9,857 nt of DNA, taken from contig JAQVXF010000026.1 of NCBI GenBank assembly GCA_028709355.1, positions 1 to 9,857 on the forward strand. Direction: 5' to 3'. Source of the stretch: Syntrophomonas sp. GTDB lineage: Bacteria > Bacillota > Syntrophomonadia > Syntrophomonadales > Syntrophomonadaceae. Below are positions 6,114-9,857 of this stretch, piece after piece; within the stretch, counting starts at the first letter, position 1, and each line of letters begins with the position of its first letter. The position numbers and the translations under genes were made by a program. A model generated the notes under the pieces. The model saw nothing but the letters and a program-made list of their open reading frames with translations, searched no databases and was not told the DNA's origin.

Positions 6114-8231
6114 ATCGTTCATAAATACCAAACCCAGGTCGCCGGCAGACCACTGATAATTGAAGTGGGGCAGGTGGCCAAACAAGCCAATGGCTCTGCG
6201 CTGGTCCGTTACGGCGATACTGTAGTCCTGGTTACCGCTACCGCGACTAGCCCAAGGGAAGGGTTGGACTTCTTTCCTTTGACGGTAGAGTACGAAGAGA
6301 AGCAGTATGCAGTAGGAAAGATTCCCGGGGGATTCATCAAACGCGAAGGCCGGGCTACCGAAAACGCCACCCTCTCGGCGCGCCAGATAGACCGCCCGAT
6401 TCGACCGCTTTTCCCCAAGGCCTATAAAAACGACCTGCAGGTAGTAGCCACCATCCTGTCGGTGGAGAAGAATAACTCTCCTGACATCACTGCCATTATT
6501 GGGGCATCGGTAGCACTGGGGGTTTCGGACATACCGTTCGCAGGACCGGTGGCAGCAGTCATCGTGGGTCTGATCGACGGCCAACTGATAATCAATCCGA
6601 ACGTAGAGCAGCACCACCAGAGCGACATGCACCTGGTTGTGGCAGGTACCCGGGAAGCCATCATGATGGTTGAGGGACATGCCAATGAGGTACCCGAGGC
6701 CACTATGTTGGAGGCTATATTTTTCGCCCATGAAGAGATAAAGAAGATAGTAGCATTTCTGGAGCCGATTGTGGCTGAATTAGGCAAGCCGAAAGTCGTA
6801 GTACCCGACGTCGCGGTCAACGAGGAGATGGCGCGAGCAGTGCGGGAGTATGCCACCCCCAGCCTGGAAGCGGCAGTCAAGAATCCCGACAAGAAATCGC
6901 GTGAGGCTGATATGGACAAAGCCCGCGTTGCTATCCTGGCTTATTTCGCCGACAGCTATCCGGAAGAAGGCAAGCAGATCGCCGGCCTGGTGGACAAACT
7001 CATGAAGGAGATCGTCCGCAAGATGATCCTGGAAGACGGTGACCGGGTCGACGGCAGAAAGCTCGACGAGATCCGGACCGTGACCTGTGAAGTGGGCTTC
7101 TTGCCACGTCCTCACGGCTCAGCCTTGTTTACTCGCGGTCAGACCCAGGTGTTGTCGGTGACCACCCTTGGACCCATCCGCGAGAACCAGATCCTCGATG
7201 GTTTGGGGATCAAAGAGAGCAAGGAGTATATTCATCACTACAACTTCCCCCCTTACAGCGTCGGTGAGACCAAACCGATGCGGGGGCCCAGCCGCCGGGA
7301 TATCGGTCATGGCGCGTTGGCTGAGAGAGCTTTGCTGGCCGTTATCCCATCGACGGCAGAATTTCCGTATACGGTCCGAGTGGTGTCCGAGGTGTTGGAA
7401 TCGAACGGGTCCAGTTCCATGGGCAGCGTTTGTGGCAGCTCAATGTCGCTGATGCATGCCGGAGTACCGATCAAGGCTCCCGTATCGGGCATTGCTATGG
7501 GATTGGTCAAGGGTGAGGACAAATTTGCCATACTCAGTGATATCCAGGGAATCGAGGATGCCCTGGGAGATATGGACTTCAAGCTGGCCGGCACTGCCAA
7601 GGGAGTTACTGCTCTGCAGATGGACATCAAAATCACCGGCGTCAGCCGGGAGATAGTGCAGGAGGCACTCAGCAAAGCTCGAGCTGGCAGAATGCACATC
7701 ATGGAGATAATGCTGCAAGCCATCGACAAGCCCAATCAGGAGCTGTCACCCTATGCACCCCAGATGATCCGCATGCAGATCAATCCTGATAAGATCAGGG
7801 AAATAATAGGCCCGGGGGGCAAGACAATCCATAAGATAGTGGCCGAGAGCGGCTGCAAGATCGACATAGAGGATGACGGCAGCTTGTTCATCATTGCCAC
7901 CGACGAAGAGGGTGCCAAGGTAGCCCGCTTCCTGATCGAGTCTATCCTGGCTGATGTAGAGGTAGGCAAGATTTATCAGGGCACAGTCAAGAGGATCATG
8001 GACTTTGGCGCGTTCGTGGAGATAATCCCTGGTGTATTGGGGACCAGCGGCAAAGAAGGATTGGTCCATATATCCCAGCTGGACGAGACCCGGGTGAACA
8101 AGGTCGAGGATGTTGTAAAGATTGGTGACAAGATTGACGTCAAGGTCACCGAGATAGATCGCCAGGGTAGGGTCAACCTGTCCCGCAAGGCGGTTCTGAA
8201 GCAGGCCAAGTCGGGGTCGAATCCCGAATAG
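6114..8231 (+). CDS. pnp: Polyribonucleotide nucleotidyltransferase (PNPase), apparent ATC start
   Basis: Phosphorolytic 3'-5' exoribonuclease and central mRNA decay enzyme, normally a trimer. Counted from ATC at 6114 it has 705 residues, the normal length. It has two RNase PH domains (about 5-230 and 320-560) around a helical linker. The catalytic set is D482, D488 and K490, in the segment ending LGDMDFK. The KH domain has IIGPGGKTI at about 564-572. The S1 domain (about 618-690) starts VGKIYQGTVKRIMDFGAFVEI. The first conserved strand (HKYQTQVAGRPLIIEV) lies upstream of the first standard start (GTG 6165), 8 nt after a perfect Shine-Dalgarno. ATC at 6114 is therefore the likely initiation codon unless there is a base error. 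A start at 6165 would lose 17 conserved residues. The S1 loop has six extra residues, VLGTSG (8034-8051), relative to the common PGKEGLVHIS. Confidence 0.97.
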   Translation: MVHKYQTQVAGRPLIIEVGQVAKQANGSALVRYGDTVVLVTATATSPREGLDFFPLTVEYEEKQYAVGKIPGGFIKREGRATENATLSARQIDRPIRPLFPKAYKNDLQVVATILSVEKNNSPDITAIIGASVALGVSDIPFAGPVAAVIVGLIDGQLIINPNVEQHHQSDMHLVVAGTREAIMMVEGHANEVPEATMLEAIFFAHEEIKKIVAFLEPIVAELGKPKVVVPDVAVNEEMARAVREYATPSLEAAVKNPDKKSREADMDKARVAILAYFADSYPEEGKQIAGLVDKLMKEIVRKMILEDGDRVDGRKLDEIRTVTCEVGFLPRPHGSALFTRGQTQVLSVTTLGPIRENQILDGLGIKESKEYIHHYNFPPYSVGETKPMRGPSRRDIGHGALAERALLAVIPSTAEFPYTVRVVSEVLESNGSSSMGSVCGSSMSLMHAGVPIKAPVSGIAMGLVKGEDKFAILSDIQGIEDALGDMDFKLAGTAKGVTALQMDIKITGVSREIVQEALSKARAGRMHIMEIMLQAIDKPNQELSPYAPQMIRMQINPDKIREIIGPGGKTIHKIVAESGCKIDIEDDGSLFIIATDEEGAKVARFLIESILADVEVGKIYQGTVKRIMDFGAFVEIIPGVLGTSGKEGLVHISQLDETRVNKVEDVVKIGDKIDVKVTEIDRQGRVNLSRKAVLKQAKSGSNPE
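8034..8051 (+). other. Six-residue insertion in the PNPase S1 domain
   Basis: Most PNPases I recall read E-I-x-P-G-K-E-G-L-V-H-I-S here. This one reads IIPG, then VLGTSG, then KEGLVHIS, so 18 nt encode extra residues in a loop of the RNA-binding barrel. The frame is kept and the flanks are normal. It may be a lineage trait of some Clostridia; I cannot check that here. Confidence 0.6.
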
Positions 8232-8301
8232 GGTGAAGCCATAAATGCCGCCGGCTGCTGATCGCAGATCTGGTAACGGCTTGGTGAACAAGTAAAATGT
8301 A

Positions 8302-8487
8302 ATGTGCTCACTGCCAAAGACTATCTCATTGGATGAGATTGAGGCGGTGGGTATTATTTTTTCGCTTGGTTTTCATGATTTCGGATTGATGGGCTGCCTC
8401 TTGATGGAGCGCGGCACATTTGGGGGAGAACAGCGAGGCCAGTTGGCATTGACAAGAGGGAACCTGAGGATGGGGGTAACGGTATGA
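8302..8487 (+). CDS. Doubtful small ORF, 61 aa, unknown
   Basis: An ATG-started frame of 61 codons begins MCSLPKTISLDEIE and ends LRMGVTV. I recognise no family, signal peptide or clear membrane segment. The middle (about 17-35) is moderately hydrophobic (VGIIFSLGF and GLMGCLLM). There is no good Shine-Dalgarno before the ATG: GGTGA at 8283-8287 is 14 nt away. The one supportive point is that its TGA overlaps the ATG of the next gene (ATGA, 8484-8487), the pattern of translational coupling, and the M16 gene has only a weak site of its own. It may be a small leader ORF or simply chance open frame. A promoter candidate lies inside it, which argues against a gene. Confidence 0.25.
   Translation: MCSLPKTISLDEIEAVGIIFSLGFHDFGLMGCLLMERGTFGGEQRGQLALTRGNLRMGVTV
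8323..8339. promoter_or_regulatory. Perfect palindrome, possible operator
   Basis: ATCTCAT (8323-8329), TGG spacer, ATGAGAT (8333-8339) is a perfect 7-bp inverted repeat with a 3-nt centre. It overlaps the -35 hexamer of the candidate promoter (8329-8357), where a repressor site would be expected. No T-run follows close enough for a terminator. Chance is possible. Confidence 0.35.
8329..8357 (+). promoter_or_regulatory. Candidate promoter upstream of the M16 peptidase gene
   Basis: TTGGAT (8329-8334) and TATTAT (8352-8357) are 17 nt apart, matching 3/6 and 5/6 of the vegetative consensus. RNA would begin near 8364 and give a leader of about 120 nt before the ATG at 8484. The -35 is weak. It is the best candidate in the gap, by sequence only. 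Confidence 0.35.
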
Positions 8488-9761
8488 TATACAGGTGGGA
8501 ACTGGGTAATGGAGCCAAATTGGTGGTTGAGGATATACCTTATGTAAAATCGGCGGCGGTGGGAATGTACATCAAAGTCGGATCGCGATATGAGTCTGCC
8601 CGACTGGCTGGTGTCAGCCATTTCATCGAGCACATGCTTTTTAAGGGAACGCCGGAACGCACTGCCCGGGATATCGCCGAGAGTATGGAGAGCATGGGCG
8701 GGCAGTTGAATGCCTATACCGCCAAGGAACACACTTGTTTCTATGCCCGTACACTGGATGAAGATATCTACACCGCTATAGACATCATCAGCGACATGGT
8801 CTTCAATTCATTGATGACCAACAACGATTTCGGTGTCGAACGGCAGGTTATCATTGAGGAGATCAATATGTATGAGGATACCCCCGACGAGCTGATCCAC
8901 GATGTCTTTGCCCGGAAATTTTGGGAAGGCCATGCTATGGGCAATTCCATCCTGGGATCAACCCAGACGATCGGGTCCATGGAGCGGGAAGAGCTGGTGG
9001 ATTTCTACCGGGCTGCCTATGTGCCGGGCAATATGATCATCGCCGTGGCTGGCAATATAGACCCGCTTAAGATCAAGGATTACCTGGAGAACAAATTGGA
9101 TGGTTATGGGGGGCCGGTCCCAGTTCAATCCTGCGATAAACCAGGTTTCAACCAACCTTTTATCAAAATGATTCCCAAGGATGTGGAGCAACTGCAGATC
9201 TGCCTGGGTGTTCCCAGCATCTCCTATCACGACGAAAAACGGTTCACCCAGAATGTAATGAACAGCATCCTGGGGGGAGGGATGAGTTCGCGCCTGTTCC
9301 AGAAACTGCGGGAGGAATTAGGATTGGCCTACTCGGTTTTTTCGTCCCCGGCCAGTTACTCCGACACCGGCTTGTTCAGCATATATATTGGCACCAGTGC
9401 AGCCCATATCGATAAGTTTAGCCGCAACCTATATGAGCAGATCCAGCTATTCATAGAACAGGGAGTAACCGAGGAGGAAGTGAGACGCACTCAGAAGCTG
9501 ATGAAATCAAGCCTGGCACTGGGCTTAGAGGGCGTGATGAACCGCATGACCCGGACCGGCAGAGCGGTCCTGATGTACGACCAGATAATGACACCGGAAG
9601 AAGTCATCGACCGCATATATGCTGTAAATGCTTCTATGATCAAAGACCTGGCCAACCAGATTTTCGACCGCCAGCAATTTTCCATTGCAGCCATTGGCAG
9701 CAACGCGGTGCTGCCGGAAGTGGAACAGGAGCTGGCCAGGTGGTGGGGTAACCTGGCATGA
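8484..9761 (+). CDS. M16-family zinc metallopeptidase (MlpA/YmxG-like)
   Basis: Processing-peptidase-like M16B protein with a predicted zinc site. The inverted zinc motif HFIEH is at residues 46-50 (H46, H50 and catalytic E49). The third ligand is probably E126 in VIIEEINMYED, 75 residues later, as in this family. Two homologous halves are visible: an N-terminal M16 domain (about 12-160) and an M16_C domain (about 165-350) with GGGMSSRLFQKLREELGLAYSV (264-285). Length is 425 residues, close to the roughly 410 of B. subtilis MlpA (YmxG). No signal peptide is seen, so it is likely cytoplasmic. The start MIYRWELGNGAKLVVE fits the family. Upstream are only a loose GGGGGT (8472-8477) and the overlapping stop of a small ORF. 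It overlaps dut by 4 nt (ATGA). The position after pnp matches the conserved pnp-mlpA neighbourhood of Firmicutes. The physiological substrate is unknown. Confidence 0.93.
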   Translation: MIYRWELGNGAKLVVEDIPYVKSAAVGMYIKVGSRYESARLAGVSHFIEHMLFKGTPERTARDIAESMESMGGQLNAYTAKEHTCFYARTLDEDIYTAIDIISDMVFNSLMTNNDFGVERQVIIEEINMYEDTPDELIHDVFARKFWEGHAMGNSILGSTQTIGSMEREELVDFYRAAYVPGNMIIAVAGNIDPLKIKDYLENKLDGYGGPVPVQSCDKPGFNQPFIKMIPKDVEQLQICLGVPSISYHDEKRFTQNVMNSILGGGMSSRLFQKLREELGLAYSVFSSPASYSDTGLFSIYIGTSAAHIDKFSRNLYEQIQLFIEQGVTEEEVRRTQKLMKSSLALGLEGVMNRMTRTGRAVLMYDQIMTPEEVIDRIYAVNASMIKDLANQIFDRQQFSIAAIGSNAVLPEVEQELARWWGNLA

Positions 9762-9857
9762 GAGTACTGATCAACCGCTTGCATTCCTTCGATCTGCCCC
9801 TACCGCGTTTCATGACCCCGGGCGCGGCTGGTATGGATATCTATGCCGCCAACCAGG
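9758..9857 (+). CDS. dut: dUTP diphosphatase, N-terminal fragment (cut by window edge)
   Basis: Hydrolyses dUTP to dUMP and pyrophosphate, keeping uracil out of DNA and supplying dUMP for thymidylate synthesis. Only the first 33 codons are present. They begin MRVLINRLHSFDLPLPRFMT, followed by the trimeric dUTPase motif I, PGAAGMDIYAA (residues 23-33). The ATG lies within the M16 gene stop (ATGA, 9758-9761), so the two are translationally coupled. A G-rich stretch (GGTGGTGGGG, about 9739-9748) could act as ribosome-binding site. Motifs II-V, including the catalytic Asp region, are outside the window, so integrity cannot be judged. Motif I and the LP-R-MTPGAAG lead-in make dUTPase the clear choice. 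Confidence 0.85.
   Translation, partial: MRVLINRLHSFDLPLPRFMTPGAAGMDIYAANQ

Larger units (their letters stand above)
8232..8483 (+). other. pnp to M16-peptidase intergenic region
   Basis: This 252-nt gap has no clear rho-independent terminator after pnp. Short complementary pieces exist (AAGCC 8236-8240 with GGCTT 8278-8282; CTGC 8255-8258 with GCAG 8264-8267), but no T-tract follows. The 3' two thirds hold a doubtful small ORF, a perfect palindrome and a possible promoter, listed separately. In B. subtilis a polysaccharide-deacetylase-like gene (ylxY) sits between pnp and the M16 peptidase gene; nothing resembling it remains here. Confidence 0.6.

Noticed and set aside
6084..6731. Long minus-strand frame (215 aa) opposite the start of pnp.
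   Set aside because: It lies mostly opposite a certain pnp coding frame and has no recognisable domain; typical antisense shadow.
2291..8250. An 11-nt match, CATAAATGCCG, at 2291-2301 and 8240-8250, each just after a gene stop.
   Set aside because: In about 10 kb several 11-nt matches are expected by chance, and the flanks do not extend the similarity.
7746..8291. Minus-strand frame of 181 aa opposite the pnp KH/S1 region.
   Set aside because: Antisense shadow of a conserved gene; no family features.

Overview
This window is an ordinary housekeeping stretch of a Gram-positive, Clostridia-like (Firmicutes) chromosome. All genes are on the + strand and tightly packed. Family signatures and gene order (infB, rbfA, nrnA, truB, ribF, rpsO, pnp, M16 peptidase, dut) support this. 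B. subtilis has a closely related cluster. The extra nrnA-type gene between rbfA and truB, and dut directly after the M16 peptidase, point to an anaerobic clostridial lineage. A Syntrophomonas- or Peptococcaceae-type organism is my inference from memory; no search was run. Base composition is moderate, near 50% GC by eye.

Layout: (1) 1-2281, the 3' part of infB (IF-2), starting inside its low-complexity linker. (2) 2318-4547, rbfA, nrnA and truB, coupled by an 11-nt overlap and then a directly abutting stop/start. (3) 4609-5574, ribF, after a 61-nt gap. (4) 5575-5789, a non-coding stretch with a likely promoter and a structured 5' leader for rpsO. (5) 5790-6059, rpsO. A stem-loop overlaps its stop codon. 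(6) 6114-8231, pnp, which has a perfect Shine-Dalgarno but no ATG/GTG/TTG at the conserved N-terminus and appears to start at ATC. (7) 8232-8483, a gap with a doubtful small ORF, a palindrome and a possible promoter. (8) 8484-9761, an M16 zinc peptidase, overlapping by 4 nt (9) the first 33 codons of dut, cut by the window edge.

The genes serve translation initiation (IF-2), 30S maturation (RbfA, S15), tRNA modification (TruB), flavin cofactor synthesis (RibF), and RNA and oligonucleotide turnover (PNPase, NrnA). The peptidase and dUTPase follow downstream. I see no mobile element, CRISPR array, toxin-antitoxin pair, defence system, tRNA or rRNA.

I did not find an undescribed multi-gene system. 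The items most worth a second look are regulatory: the apparent AUC start of pnp; the rpsO leader, which can form both a three-way junction and a pseudoknot over the rpsO ribosome-binding site; and a tandem decapeptide repeat in the IF-2 linker.
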